A stretch of 64,000 nt of DNA from Anaerotruncus colihominis (GCF_010206195.1 NZ_VIQT01000014.1:55903-119902); one strand, 5' to 3'. Shown: positions 35,782-44,291, numbered from the stretch's first letter. A program made the numbers and translations. The notes: generated by a model from the letters alone, not told the origin.

Positions 35782-36819
35782 TCAGTCAACGTACATGTGC
35801 ATGGGCCATGCCAGATACTCAAGTTCATCCAGCTTTTCGGCGGTGATATAGCCGGCCGGCGCATTGAGAATCGTGGGGATACGGTTGACAACCGACGCGC
35901 AGGTGTGCGCGGGGGTATCCGGCTTTTTCAGTGTAAACGCTGTATCCGGCTCACCCTTGATCGTCCAGTCGCACATGTCGCCGTCGTCCGGTCCATAAAC
36001 CTTACCGATGCACTGCGTCTCGATCACAATGCCCTGGAACGTCTCGGTTGTCACAACGGCGCTCATACCGATGCAGTTGCCCTTTGGAATTGTCTCACCC
36101 GTCGTCTCGCACCACAAATCCTGGTCATAGAAATATGGCACGCATTTCTGACTGTTTGATTTGATGGTCAGGCCAAGCTTGTTGCACAGCGCCTCGTTGG
36201 AGTTCCAGACATAGGCAGGCTCCAGAGTGGTTGGATGCGCAATCTGTTCCTCGAACTGCTCCGGCGTCAAACCAACGCCGTGCGCCTTGGCCAAGGCAAG
36301 TCCATAATCCTCAACGTTGTAGCTGACCGCGCCTTCGATGCGGTTGATGCGATGGACAGCGCCGGCAACCGTGCCGATCCAGTTAACCCAGAAAATGTCC
36401 TGCATACCAGTACCGGCGATTGTGCAGCCATTTTCCTTGGCTATCTTGTCAAGACGGTTGGTGATGGCGGCCGAAGTCGTCCACGGATAGATGGCCTCCT
36501 CACAGGTAGTAATGACGTTGATACCACGGGACAGGCATTTTTCAAAATGCTGTACCATATCAGGCATAAAGCTGAACAGTGTCACGACCGCAATATCTGC
36601 ATCGCATTCGTCCAGCACAGCGTCGGCATCATTGCGAATGGGAACATTGAGCTTAACGCCCAGCCCAGCGTAATCGCCGACATCCATTCCAACAATAGCC
36701 GGATTGACATCGATTGCGCCAACGATCTCGGCGCCCTTCTCATAGAGATACCGCAGCGTATATTTGGACATCTTTCCGCAGCCATATTGCACCACGCGGA
36801 TTTTTTCACGATTGATCAT
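35782..36819 (-). CDS. 2,4-diaminopentanoate dehydrogenase-like NAD(P) oxidoreductase
   Basis: 345 residues, dihydrodipicolinate-reductase-like fold. N-terminal Rossmann motif [17 protein letters not shown]; conserved middle stretch [14 protein letters not shown] and C-terminal [15 protein letters not shown]. This matches 2,4-diaminopentanoate dehydrogenase of clostridial ornithine/lysine fermentation, which deaminates (2R,4S)-2,4-diaminopentanoate to 2-amino-4-oxopentanoate. The partner genes of that pathway (aminomutase, thiolase) are not in the window, so the physiological substrate is uncertain. Start at 36819 with GAGGGA upstream. A MerR regulator gene lies immediately upstream. Confidence 0.75.
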   Translation of the reverse strand: MINREKIRVVQYGCGKMSKYTLRYLYEKGAEIVGAIDVNPAIVGMDVGDYAGLGVKLNVPIRNDADAVLDECDADIAVVTLFSFMPDMVQHFEKCLSRGINVITTCEEAIYPWTTSAAITNRLDKIAKENGCTIAGTGMQDIFWVNWIGTVAGAVHRINRIEGAVSYNVEDYGLALAKAHGVGLTPEQFEEQIAHPTTLEPAYVWNSNEALCNKLGLTIKSNSQKCVPYFYDQDLWCETTGETIPKGNCIGMSAVVTTETFQGIVIETQCIGKVYGPDDGDMCDWTIKGEPDTAFTLKKPDTPAHTCASVVNRIPTILNAPAGYITAEKLDELEYLAWPMHMYVD

Positions 36820-36920
36820 TGTAAAATCCCTCACTTTCTGATATTTGAGCGATGATGATTGTGAATTTAATGTAACTGTTGTAGCTGGTATAAGGTCAAT
36901 CCGCAAATCCGCCATTTTTT

Positions 36921-37763
36921 TCACAATCTTTTTGTGCAAAACTCTATGGGGACCTGAAGCCGGAGAAACATCTTTCGCTCATCCGGCAAGGAAATCGGCA
37001 TGTCCGTAATTACTTCGCACAGGTAATCCCCGCTTATTATATAGTGCTGCGCTTTGATATATTCCAGCAAACGGTGCGCATATTCCTTTTCTTTATAAAA
37101 ATCATCACAGTAAATACAGGCGTAGCTGGCTGCGGGAAAAATCGTAATCAGTTCGGAAGAAACAAATTCCGGGTTGACAAATACAAATACCTCTGTGGAA
37201 TAAAACAAGCGTTTATCCAGATGTGTCCGGCGCAGAATGGTACCAGCATTGCAAAAATAAATCTGAGGTAAATCGTCCTCCAGCAGCCCCTTTTTCAGCT
37301 GGCGCAACAGGGATTCGTAGGTGTCAAGGTCGTGCTCGTAAAAATTGACGCCCGTATCTAACACATAGGCTTGGCGCGCTGGCATATACTCCAACTGGAT
37401 GATGCCATCCGGTGGAGCTGAACGGTAAAAAGCCAGGCTTTCCAGGGTACGGCGCACAGCGCTTCGACGGCATTGGAGCGCGCGCATTTCCTCCATGAGC
37501 TGCCGGTCCCTGTCGCGCAGCGCCTGTTCAACGCCTTCAACATCACGTGCTTTTAACTGCTGTCTGATCTTCTTGAGGCTGATGCCAAGCGATTTCATAT
37601 ACTGAATGATATCCAGTTCTACACTCTGTTTGATGTCATAATAACGATAGCCATTTTCTTTTCGTACACAAGGGCGCAGCAACCCCTCCCGGTCATACAA
37701 GCGCAGGGTTTGTTCCGATACATGATTTAAGCGCGCCATTTCCCCCACTGTCAGCAGATGCAT
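36921..37763 (-). CDS. MerR-family regulator with effector-binding (GyrI-like) domain
   Basis: 280 residues. A MerR helix-turn-helix covers 1-70 ([33 protein letters not shown]), a coiled-coil dimerisation helix 75-115, and a C-terminal domain of the GyrI/BmrR type (about 125-275) that binds small, often hydrophobic, molecules. 102 bases separate it from the dehydrogenase gene on the same strand, so it probably controls that gene. Confidence 0.88.
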   Translation of the reverse strand: MHLLTVGEMARLNHVSEQTLRLYDREGLLRPCVRKENGYRYYDIKQSVELDIIQYMKSLGISLKKIRQQLKARDVEGVEQALRDRDRQLMEEMRALQCRRSAVRRTLESLAFYRSAPPDGIIQLEYMPARQAYVLDTGVNFYEHDLDTYESLLRQLKKGLLEDDLPQIYFCNAGTILRRTHLDKRLFYSTEVFVFVNPEFVSSELITIFPAASYACIYCDDFYKEKEYAHRLLEYIKAQHYIISGDYLCEVITDMPISLPDERKMFLRLQVPIEFCTKRL

Positions 37764-37925
37764 GAAATCGGCCTCCTTATTATGTTATAGCAGGTGCAAG
37801 GTTTTTCATAATTTCATCATAACACAGAGCAAGCTGGTTTGTCAGGTATCGCAGTCAATTTTTACCGATTGGCTGCAAGCTTTCAAAGCCGCATCTGCCA
37901 AGGAGTGATTCTGTGCATAAAAAAA

Positions 37926-37955
37926 AGACACGGCTTTCAAAACGAGGCCGTGTCT
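37926..37955 (-). terminator. Orphan minus-strand terminator
   Basis: AGACACGGC/GCCGTGTCT stem; on the minus strand the stem is followed by eight or more Ts. No clear gene feeds into it. Confidence 0.6.
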
Positions 37956-38294
37956 ACATATAAAGGGATATGAAAGACTTTTAAAGCAACCATACAGTCG
38001 TCCACAAGTGGGCGAACGCAACCAGTGCGGACAAACACTATAAAAAAACCGGCGATATGATTGCCGGCGCGCCGACGCTTGTCATTAAAAAGAAAATCCG
38101 CTATAATAAAGGAATAACGCCCGCTGAAAAGCACACAGATATAAGGCAGTGGGGGGGAGCAGAAACCGGCCAGCAGGATGCAGGCCGATTTCTGCATAAA
38201 ATCAAAGGGGAGCTATGATTGATCTAAGGGATCTATAGACCGCAGAGGTACACTCCCCTTTAACTTTCCTGCTACTAATATATCAATTATCCAT

Positions 38295-38339
38295 ATTTTA
38301 TCGTATTAGATAACAATTGTCAAGATAATTGTTGTTATA
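38295..38339 (+). promoter_or_regulatory. Promoter/operator of the first XRE paralogue
   Basis: A 29-base block (ATTTTATCGTATTAGATAAC and on to GTCAA) at 38295-38323 recurs with 25/29 identity at 38724-38752, before the second paralogue. At the first site it continues into an imperfect palindrome TAACAATTG ... AATTGTTGTTA, a likely operator. Confidence 0.55.
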
Positions 38340-38395
38340 TATCGAAATTTGTCCGAAAAATCGTAAATTTACACGATCCAAAACGGGTGACCGAT

Positions 38396-38719
38396 ATGCT
38401 TGAGAGAATCAAAGCACTTTGTAAGCATTCACGCATCACAATAACCGAGCTGGAACGCAAAGCCGGACTTGGCCGAAGCACCATCCGCTTTTGGGACGAT
38501 CATCCGCCAGCGGTCGATAAGGTGGCCAAAGTTGCTCGCTATTTTGATGTTTCTGTTGATTATTTAATCGGGAACACGGATAATCCACAGTCACATAAGA
38601 ATGTTGGAGACGCGATGTATGATTTTATCCGTTCCCTGGAGCTGCTCTCCCGCGCGACCTCCGAGGTCCAGGAACATTTGGAGCCTCTTCTCAACTATTC
38701 CATTGAAGAAAAAGATTAG
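38396..38719 (+). CDS. XRE-family regulator, paralogue 1
   Basis: 107 residues. Helix-turn-helix domain over 1-65 (MLERIKALCKHSRITITELE, GLGRSTIRFWDDHPPAVDKV, YFDVSVDYLIGNTDNP) plus a helical tail. It shares about 65 percent identity in the DNA-binding domain with the next gene, so the pair arose by tandem duplication, promoter included. ATG 38396 is preferred over the GTG at 38387, which overlaps the ribosome site GGGTGA. These Cro/C1-like proteins resemble prophage regulators but no phage genes are near. Confidence 0.8.
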   Translation: MLERIKALCKHSRITITELERKAGLGRSTIRFWDDHPPAVDKVAKVARYFDVSVDYLIGNTDNPQSHKNVGDAMYDFIRSLELLSRATSEVQEHLEPLLNYSIEEKD

Positions 38720-38723
38720 TTTC

Positions 38724-38752
38724 ATTTTATCGCATTATATAACGAATGTCAA
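38724..38752 (+). promoter_or_regulatory. Duplicated regulatory block before the second XRE paralogue
   Basis: ATTTTATCGCATTATATAAC and nine further bases, 25/29 identical to 38295-38323. Confidence 0.55.
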
Positions 38753-38797
38753 TGAAATTCTCGTTTTTTATTTGAATTTGAAGGTGAACTGTCCCTT

Positions 38798-39094
38798 ATG
38801 ATCGATCGCATTACCGCCCTTTGTCAACAGGTAAATATCAGTATCACAAAGCTGGAACGTGAAGTCAGTCTTGGCAGAAGTACCATCCGTTATTGGGACA
38901 ACCATCCGCCTGCAGTCGACAAGGTGGCTAAAGTTGCCCGATATTTTGGCGTATCCGTTGATTATCTCATCGGCAATACCGACGATCCATATTCCCATCA
39001 ATCGGAACGGTCAAAAATTACCGAGGCCCTGAAGGAAGTGCAGGCCTATATTGGACAAAAGATTGAGAAGCTCAATCAGCAGGAGCTGGAATAA
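38798..39094 (+). CDS. XRE-family regulator, paralogue 2
   Basis: 98 residues: helix-turn-helix (LEREVSLGRSTIRYWDNHPP, VARYFGVSVDYLIGNTDDP) and a short Gln/Glu-rich helical tail different from that of paralogue 1. AAGGTGA precedes the ATG. It sits 78 bases after paralogue 1 with its own copy of the promoter block, and a strong terminator follows. The two may bind related operators and cross-regulate. Confidence 0.8.
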   Translation: MIDRITALCQQVNISITKLEREVSLGRSTIRYWDNHPPAVDKVAKVARYFGVSVDYLIGNTDDPYSHQSERSKITEALKEVQAYIGQKIEKLNQQELE

Positions 39095-39150
39095 AAGCGG
39101 AACGCTCCGCCGGTACAGTTGTCCCGGCGGAGTGTTCCGCTTGGCTTTTT
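39095..39150 (+). terminator. Terminator after the XRE pair
   Basis: AAGCGGAACGCTCCGCCGG pairs with CCGGCGGAGTGTTCCGCTT (one mismatch), then GGCTTTTT. It ends just before the convergent deoC-like gene and could serve both. Confidence 0.85.
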
Positions 39151-39941
39151 CAGAGGCTGTCTGAAAACAACGGACCCGCCCCAGCTTTTGCAGGCTGTCC
39201 CCAGCCCTCCATGCGCCGTATAGCCTCCAGCCGGGCCACGCCGACGCGGGCAGCGCCTGCACACAGCAGCGATGAGATTCCATCAAAGCTTTTAACCGGT
39301 CCGCTTGCTTTCACGGCGATCTGCCCACCGAGCAGCTCCAGAGCAACACGCACATCGCCCGGATCGGTACAGCAGCGCAGTGCGACCCCGGCCGCGCCGC
39401 TGCGGCGCGCGGCTGTCAGCACCTGATCAAGCTCCCCCGCCGACAGCACCTTCAGATCGATCAGTATCGACATAACGCGCCCGCCGGACTGGGCCAGGCG
39501 CGCCAGCTCCTCCAGCGCGTCCCGCTCTGAGGCCAACGCGCCCGATTTGACCGCCGCCAGATCAAGCGCGATCTCCAGCTCGTCCGCCCCGGCATCCATA
39601 CAGTCCTTTGCGAGCGCCGTGCGCGCCCGCGGCGTCAGCGCCCCCCAGGGGTGTCCAACCGCCGCGGTCAGAGCTGTCGGGCTGCCGCTCAGCAGCCGCC
39701 GTCCAAGCGGCAAAAAATACGGAGGAAGCGTCACCGCCGCCGCGCCGAGCAGGCGTGCCTGCCGGCACGCCTGCTCTACCTGTTCCTGTGTACAAAGCGC
39801 AGACAGAAGCTCGAGCGAAACAGCTCCCGGCACGGTGCACGGCTCCGGCCATCGCTGCGCCCGGCCGCCGCCCGGCCCTTTGCCGCGGGCGGCGCGCAGC
39901 ATCTGCTGCTCCACCGCGCTTACAATCTCATGCAGTTCCAT
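39150..39941 (-). CDS. DeoC-like (deoxyribose-phosphate aldolase family) microcompartment protein without the Schiff-base lysine
   Basis: 263 residues, last gene of the microcompartment operon. The barrel matches DeoC in order: DELEIALDLAAVKSGAL (DeoC 'DEIDMVINIGALKSG') and IAVKASGPVKSFDG (DeoC 'GVKASGGIR', second lysine kept). At the place of the Schiff-base motif 'KTSTG' it reads GVALRCCTDPGDV, with no lysine. The first 20 residues, MELHEIVSAVEQQMLRAARG, form an amphipathic helix followed by a Gly-rich linker, as in encapsulation peptides. It may be a cargo protein with altered or lost aldolase activity. GGAGG precedes the ATG. Confidence 0.75.
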   Translation of the reverse strand: MELHEIVSAVEQQMLRAARGKGPGGGRAQRWPEPCTVPGAVSLELLSALCTQEQVEQACRQARLLGAAAVTLPPYFLPLGRRLLSGSPTALTAAVGHPWGALTPRARTALAKDCMDAGADELEIALDLAAVKSGALASERDALEELARLAQSGGRVMSILIDLKVLSAGELDQVLTAARRSGAAGVALRCCTDPGDVRVALELLGGQIAVKASGPVKSFDGISSLLCAGAARVGVARLEAIRRMEGWGQPAKAGAGPLFSDSL

Positions 39942-39998
39942 GGCCGCGCCCTCCTCTCATGCCAAAGCGGCCGCGCACAGCCCTTGACGTTTTCAAAT

Positions 39999-40286
39999 CT
40001 AAAGATAGCTTTTTGTTTCGCCGTCAAGACAAACGCTGTCCAAAACGCCGCAGATTGTCATATCCGCGATCACATGCTTTCCCAGGAAAATAGCCGACGC
40101 GCCGCCGTCCGTGTTGACAAGCACCACATCGCCCACGCCTGCCTGCGCTGCGTCGAAAACGACGGCGTTTTCCCCGGTCCGGCGTCCCGCGCCGTCCAGA
40201 AAATCGACAATCATCAGCTTTTGTCCCGCATGGCTTGAGTCCTTGACCGTGGAAACAACGTTGCCTACGACCTGCGCGACCCGCAC
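39999..40286 (-). CDS. EutN/CcmL-type microcompartment vertex protein (copy 1)
   Basis: 95-residue BMC-P protein; pentamers close the vertices of the icosahedral shell. It starts RVAQVVGNVVSTVKDSSHAG and holds the family stretch VGDVVLVNTDGGAS. GTG start with AAGGAG upstream. It is 4 bases after the adjacent BMC-H gene, which it appears to have been duplicated with. Confidence 0.92.
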   Translation of the reverse strand: MRVAQVVGNVVSTVKDSSHAGQKLMIVDFLDGAGRRTGENAVVFDAAQAGVGDVVLVNTDGGASAIFLGKHVIADMTICGVLDSVCLDGETKSYL

Positions 40287-40290
40287 GGAA

Positions 40291-40569
40291 TTACTCCTTC
40301 AAAGCGGGGAGAATCGCCTCGACCTCGTCGGCCGGCGACGGGATGACATGCACGCCGTACACCTCGCCGACACGCTTGGCGGCGGCGGCTCCCGCCTCCA
40401 CGGCGGCCTTTACCGCGCCCACATCGCCGCGGACCATCACCGTGACAAGCCCGGAGCCGATCTGCTCCTTGCCCACAAGCGTGACATTCGCAGCTTTGAC
40501 CATTGCGTCGGCCGCTTCAATCGCGCCGACCAATCCGCGTGTTTCAACCATGCCTAATGCCAATTTCAT
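40291..40569 (-). CDS. BMC-H hexameric shell protein (copy 1, PduA/EutM type)
   Basis: 92 residues, single BMC domain forming hexameric shell tiles. Opens [20 protein letters not shown]; pore loop region [20 protein letters not shown]. The frame extends 3 codons upstream to a GTG, but ATG 40569 has AAGGAG 9 bases before it. About 90 percent identical to the BMC-H at 40876. Confidence 0.96.
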   Translation of the reverse strand: MKLALGMVETRGLVGAIEAADAMVKAANVTLVGKEQIGSGLVTVMVRGDVGAVKAAVEAGAAAAKRVGEVYGVHVIPSPADEVEAILPALKE

Positions 40570-40581
40570 TTCAAACACTCC

Positions 40582-40869
40582 TTAATTTATATCATTGTCA
40601 TTTGGAAACGCAATATGATAGGTATCGATGATTCCGGCAATCGACGCGTCGGACGGCACCAGCGCGCGCCGGAACACCTGCGCCGCATGTTCGGAACCGA
40701 TCAGATAGACCAGATCGCCCCGACCGGCCTGGCCAGTCGAATCGGCCGCAACAATCATTTTTGTCCGCCTGCCCTTTTCAATGAGCTGCACAACCAGCAG
40801 CGGGATATTTTTCAGCCCTTCTGTTTTAACGGTTGACACCACCCGCCCGGCCACCTCGCCGATATACAT
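40582..40869 (-). CDS. EutN/CcmL-type microcompartment vertex protein (copy 2)
   Basis: 95 residues, BMC-P. Opens MYIGEVAGRVVSTVKTEGLK with the later GRGDLVYLIGSEHA and a C terminus AGIIDTYHI. AAGGAG precedes the ATG; 6 bases after the preceding BMC-H gene. The three BMC-P paralogues in the locus differ from one another far more than the two BMC-H proteins do. Confidence 0.93.
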   Translation of the reverse strand: MYIGEVAGRVVSTVKTEGLKNIPLLVVQLIEKGRRTKMIVAADSTGQAGRGDLVYLIGSEHAAQVFRRALVPSDASIAGIIDTYHIAFPNDNDIN

Positions 40870-40875
40870 ACAGCC

Positions 40876-41151
40876 TTACTCCTTGACAGGCAGAATGCCC
40901 TCGACCTCGTCATGCGGCGAGGGGATCACATGCACGCCGTACAGCTCGCCCACATTTTTCACGGCGGCGGCGCCCGCTTCAACAGCGGCTTTCACCGCGC
41001 CCACGTCGCCGCGGACCATCACAGTGACAAGCCCGGAGCCGATCTGCTCCTTGCCCACAAGCGTGACGTTCGCGGCTTTCACCATCGAATCGGCCGCCTC
41101 GATCGCGCCGATCAGACCGCGTGTTTCAACCATACCGAGTGCTAACTTCAT
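40876..41151 (-). CDS. BMC-H hexameric shell protein (copy 2)
   Basis: 91 residues, nearly the same as copy 1; differences cluster in the last 30 residues ([20 protein letters not shown]). ATG 41151 is chosen over ATG 41157 because GGAGG lies 8 bases before it. A repeat element separates this gene from the BMC-T gene upstream. Confidence 0.96.
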   Translation of the reverse strand: MKLALGMVETRGLIGAIEAADSMVKAANVTLVGKEQIGSGLVTVMVRGDVGAVKAAVEAGAAAVKNVGELYGVHVIPSPHDEVEGILPVKE

Positions 41152-41173
41152 TATCATATCCTCCTGTTGTTTC

Positions 41174-41334
41174 AGAACCTGTATTCACAGTCGCCAAGCG
41201 CCGTCCAGGCGAATCTTTTGCCTCCGCTCCGCGTTGAATTTTTTCCCGGCGGCAGCCCGCCTGCAAAGATTCTCCTTGATCGGGCACAAAATCCATGGCT
41301 TGCCCAGCATCCTCCGGCTGTGGGTACAGGTTCT
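41174..41334. repeat. Interspersed repeat family A, copy 2, inside the microcompartment operon
   Basis: 161 bp bounded by AGAACCTGTATTCACAG and CTGTGGGTACAGGTTCT (15/17 inverted repeat). It is the reverse-orientation relative of 1259-1421. It lies in the gap between the BMC-T and BMC-H genes and is transcribed as part of the operon. Confidence 0.75.
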
Positions 41335-41395
41335 TAGAATCGGATGCTGTCCCTATCGTTTCCGGCCCGGCTTTTCGTCCGTCCGGCTTTTGAAC

Positions 41396-41941
41396 TCAAT
41401 ACAACGACCTGATCATATCGGGATGCGGCGCAGGGATCACAACGCTGTCATTCATCAGTCCCGCCGTCCCTTCGGCGGCGCGTGCAGCGTCCACTGCGGC
41501 CTGGACAGAAGCGATCTCGCCGGTGAGGGCGATAAACGATTTACCGCCAAGCCCGCGTCCGAGACGCACCTCCATCAGCTGCACGTCGGCGGCCTTGGCG
41601 GCCGCATCGGCCGCCAGCACGGCCGCGCACAGTGAAAACACCTCCATCACACCCACCGACGCGACCCGTTCGATCTCCGTGCAGGCGTTGATCGCCCGAG
41701 GCACCTGGGGATGGATATTCGCGACGAACATGCTGTCCACCAGCTTTTCACCGCCGGACAGCTTGCCCGCCTCGACGCTCTCACGCACGGCAGCCGCTTC
41801 GCCGGTGACAAGCACAATGTATTTGCCCGCACAGACCGGCTGCGCGGTAACAAGCTCTACTGCGGCCGCCTTGAGCATGGCGTCCCCCGCCTGCACACCG
41901 GCCGGGATGCTGGTCAACTCGATCATACCTAACGCGTTCAT
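41396..41941 (-). CDS. BMC-T tandem-domain shell protein (PduT-like)
   Basis: 181 residues with two BMC domains: the first begins MNALGMIELTSIPAGVQAGD, the second ASVGVMEVFSLCAAVLAADA. BMC-T proteins form trimers and in PduT carry a pore iron-sulfur cluster. Its gene overlaps the PduS-type gene by ATGA, and PduS and PduT are known partners in electron transfer across the shell, so the same is likely here. Confidence 0.92.
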   Translation of the reverse strand: MNALGMIELTSIPAGVQAGDAMLKAAAVELVTAQPVCAGKYIVLVTGEAAAVRESVEAGKLSGGEKLVDSMFVANIHPQVPRAINACTEIERVASVGVMEVFSLCAAVLAADAAAKAADVQLMEVRLGRGLGGKSFIALTGEIASVQAAVDAARAAEGTAGLMNDSVVIPAPHPDMIRSLY

Positions 41942-43251
41942 ATGGTCGCCTTCCTTATCTCAACATAGCTGTCCGTCACCGCGGTCACAGTTCCGGAGAT
42001 GCTCGCATGCATCTTTACGCCCAGTTTTCCCGGGGCGATATCAGCTATAAGCGCATTTTTGCGGACCTTATCCCCCACGCTAACTACCGGGACGCTCGGC
42101 GCCCCCACGCCCATGCGCAGCATGATGCGCACCTGCCCGGTTGGGAGCAGCTTTTCCGACAGCGGCGCGTCCATATCGTACCGCTCCAGGCCCATCCGCG
42201 CGATCAACCGTTTAACGGGCAACTTTTTGTCGTCGATGCTGCGGTCAACGCGGGTATAAACCTCCTTGCGGGGCTTGACGCCCTTCTGCGCGAGCATCGC
42301 TTTCATCTGCTGCATCGCCTGGGACGGCTTCAGTCCAAAATTGCAGGCGTAATATGTACAAACCCCGCAGTTACAGCAGGAAAAGACGCCGTTTGCATCG
42401 CCGAGCAGATCAGCTCCCTGTGCGATTGTCCGCATCGCCTTATGCGGCTGGACGTTCAGGCCAAGGGCGTTGCGCGGGCACATCTGCGTGCACATGGAGC
42501 ACTGGCAGCAAACCGACCGGATAAGCTGCATGTTGAGCGTCTCCTCACGCAGCTTCCACAGCGGATGATCCACAGGGAAAGCTAAAAGACCGCCAGTCGT
42601 CTTTGTCACCGGGATATCCGGTTCGTCCACCACGCGGCCCATACAGGGACCGCCGATGATATAGCGGCATGGCCCAGTTGTACCTCCGGCCGCTTCAAGC
42701 AGCTCCCGGCAGGAGATACCGACCGGGACCTTGAACGTGCGCGGCGCACGCACCGCGCCGCCCACGGTCACATACTTTTCAACCACCTTTTTACCATCCG
42801 CGGCGTTCGCCACATTGAGCAAAGTGCTCGCGTTGCAGACGACCGCCCCAACGTCCAACGGCAGGCCGCCGGTCGGTACGACGCGCCCCGTCACCTCGTA
42901 AACAATCTGTTGTTCGTCGCCGGCCGGATAATATTCGCGCAGCAGGTGCAGCCGGAGCGGCCCAAACGGTTCGATCGCAGTGTCCAGAGCCTTAGCCGCG
43001 CCTTCGTAGTGCTTTTTCAGCGCGATGACGCCCTCCTTCGCGCCGGTCTGCTCCATCACCAGGCGCAGCCCTTCCACGACCTCTGCCGCATAAAGCTCCA
43101 TCACCTGCTGATCAACCCGCAAAAGCGGCTCGCACTCCGCGCCGTTGACAATGACGACCTCGGCTTGGCAGTTGATCTTTACATGCGTCGGAAAACCCGC
43201 GCCGCCCGCGCCCAAAATTCCGGCGTTCATCACCATTTCCTTAACATCCAT
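41938..43251 (-). CDS. PduS-type flavin/iron-sulfur protein (RnfC-like, cobalamin reductase family)
   Basis: 437 residues. The N-terminal RnfC-like NADH/FMN-binding part has LGAGGAGFPTHVK and NGAECEPLLRVDQQ; two ferredoxin-type clusters are supported by CCQCSMCTQMCPRNALG and CCNCGVCTYYACNFG; a biotinyl-lipoyl-like beta domain ends the protein. In Pdu compartments PduS reduces cobalamin. No B12 enzyme is encoded here, so it more likely moves electrons from NADH through the BMC-T pore to keep cofactor balance. Confidence 0.9.
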   Translation of the reverse strand: MDVKEMVMNAGILGAGGAGFPTHVKINCQAEVVIVNGAECEPLLRVDQQVMELYAAEVVEGLRLVMEQTGAKEGVIALKKHYEGAAKALDTAIEPFGPLRLHLLREYYPAGDEQQIVYEVTGRVVPTGGLPLDVGAVVCNASTLLNVANAADGKKVVEKYVTVGGAVRAPRTFKVPVGISCRELLEAAGGTTGPCRYIIGGPCMGRVVDEPDIPVTKTTGGLLAFPVDHPLWKLREETLNMQLIRSVCCQCSMCTQMCPRNALGLNVQPHKAMRTIAQGADLLGDANGVFSCCNCGVCTYYACNFGLKPSQAMQQMKAMLAQKGVKPRKEVYTRVDRSIDDKKLPVKRLIARMGLERYDMDAPLSEKLLPTGQVRIMLRMGVGAPSVPVVSVGDKVRKNALIADIAPGKLGVKMHASISGTVTAVTDSYVEIRKATI

Positions 43252-43289
43252 ATATGACTACCTCAACTTTGACCTGTCACACGCCGGGA

Positions 43290-43598
43290 TCACCCTTCGC
43301 CGCTGACAAACTTTTCAAAGACGCGCTTCCCGCCGATATCTACCGAATCAATGATGGCGGCAATCGTCAGGTCGGTCGGCTTGTTTACAGTCAACTGCGT
43401 CTGACGGGAGGAGCTGCCGCTGACGAGCATGACCACTTCCCCTTCGCCGGCGCCGACCGCGTCGATGGCGACCAGGGGCGCGCCCTTCTCCTCCCAGGTT
43501 TCAATATCGATCGGCTTGACGATCAGCAGCTTAAGCCCAGTGAGGGTCTCCGCTTTATTTGTGCTGACCACCGTGCCTTTTACTCTTGCCAACTGCAT
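43290..43598 (-). CDS. EutN/CcmL-type microcompartment vertex protein (copy 3)
   Basis: 102 residues, BMC-P, opening MQLARVKGTVVSTNKAETLT with GEGEVVMLVSGSSSRQTQL. AAAGGAG precedes the ATG. Third pentamer paralogue of the locus; several BMC-P types may allow alternative vertices. Confidence 0.93.
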   Translation of the reverse strand: MQLARVKGTVVSTNKAETLTGLKLLIVKPIDIETWEEKGAPLVAIDAVGAGEGEVVMLVSGSSSRQTQLTVNKPTDLTIAAIIDSVDIGGKRVFEKFVSGEG

Positions 43599-43610
43599 CG
43601 GCTCACTCCT

Positions 43611-44267
43611 TTAGTACCGCAGCCGCACGCCCGTTTCACTCAGAGCATCCCGGGCGGACGGCGTGATGATCGCACCGGCGCTGCACCAAACCGTTTTATC
43701 CACAGTCCGCGCGGCCTGCCGCACGGACTCCTCCGTCACCAGTGTCAGCCGTTCGCACTGCTGCGAATGATGATAATTGATTGTCTCCACATTCATGGAG
43801 CGCAGTGTCTCCAAAGCCTCGGCGACCTGTCCAAGCAGGCTGTTGCGGTGAAAACGCGGTGGGTCAAAATCCAACAGCAGCTCCACCCTTTTTCCCCACA
43901 GGATTGCCCGGATGACCAGGAAGGCCAAATCCGTCCCATCCTCTCCTGCGGCGATCTCCCGCAGAAGGGCGACAGGCGGCGCCGCCAGGGCGACCGTCTC
44001 GGCCTGCGAGGTCAGCGCGAGCAGGCGCTCGCGTCCCAATTGCTCCGGCGACAGGGCGTTTTGCATCGTGCCGGAAAAATCCGCCATGGTCCAGCCGCCG
44101 TATCGCTGCGTCAGGCACTGGTCAAGCTCCTCGGGAAAAGCCGCCGGGGCGGGCAGCAGGACGATATGCGCGCCCCGGCGGCCCTGGCCGCCGTCTTTAC
44201 GCGCCAGCCGCCGGTTGACCTCGCCGGCAATCTGCTCAATCAGGCTGTGCATCTGTTCCCTGTCCAT
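43611..44267 (-). CDS. Microcompartment-associated Eut-like protein with N-terminal encapsulation-type helix
   Basis: 218 residues. Residues 1-24 (MDREQMHSLIEQIAGEVNRR and four more) form an amphipathic helix followed by a Gly/Arg linker, as in encapsulation peptides. The C-terminal motif VTEESVRQAARTVDKTVW, then AIITPSARD, is like that of small Eut proteins found in many microcompartment loci (I recall these as the 'eut_hyp' type), whose role is unclear. ATG 44267 has GGAG 10 bases upstream; the GTG at 44288 has none. Confidence 0.65.
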   Translation of the reverse strand: MDREQMHSLIEQIAGEVNRRLARKDGGQGRRGAHIVLLPAPAAFPEELDQCLTQRYGGWTMADFSGTMQNALSPEQLGRERLLALTSQAETVALAAPPVALLREIAAGEDGTDLAFLVIRAILWGKRVELLLDFDPPRFHRNSLLGQVAEALETLRSMNVETINYHHSQQCERLTLVTEESVRQAARTVDKTVWCSAGAIITPSARDALSETGVRLRY

Positions 44268-44291
44268 ATCCGTACCGCTCCGAAACACGTT

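Larger units (their letters stand above)
37764..38395. other. 632-base region without a convincing gene
   Basis: It holds a minus-strand terminator-like hairpin at 37926-37955, a second one at about 38047-38068 (GCCGGC pairs, T run on the minus strand), a long-range inverted repeat AAAGGGGAG (38203) with CTCCCCTTT (38255), and the promoter/operator of the first XRE paralogue. Two minus-strand terminators without a clear ORF suggest a small RNA or a decayed gene on that strand. Confidence 0.4.

Noticed and set aside
37937..38197. Hydrophobic 86-codon minus-strand frame
   Set aside because: It runs through two terminator-like hairpins and has no ribosome site.
39148..39175. Another possible family B end (GAGGCTGTCTGAAAAC)
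   Set aside because: It lies at the 3' end of the deoC-like gene, has mismatches in the core and no partner end.
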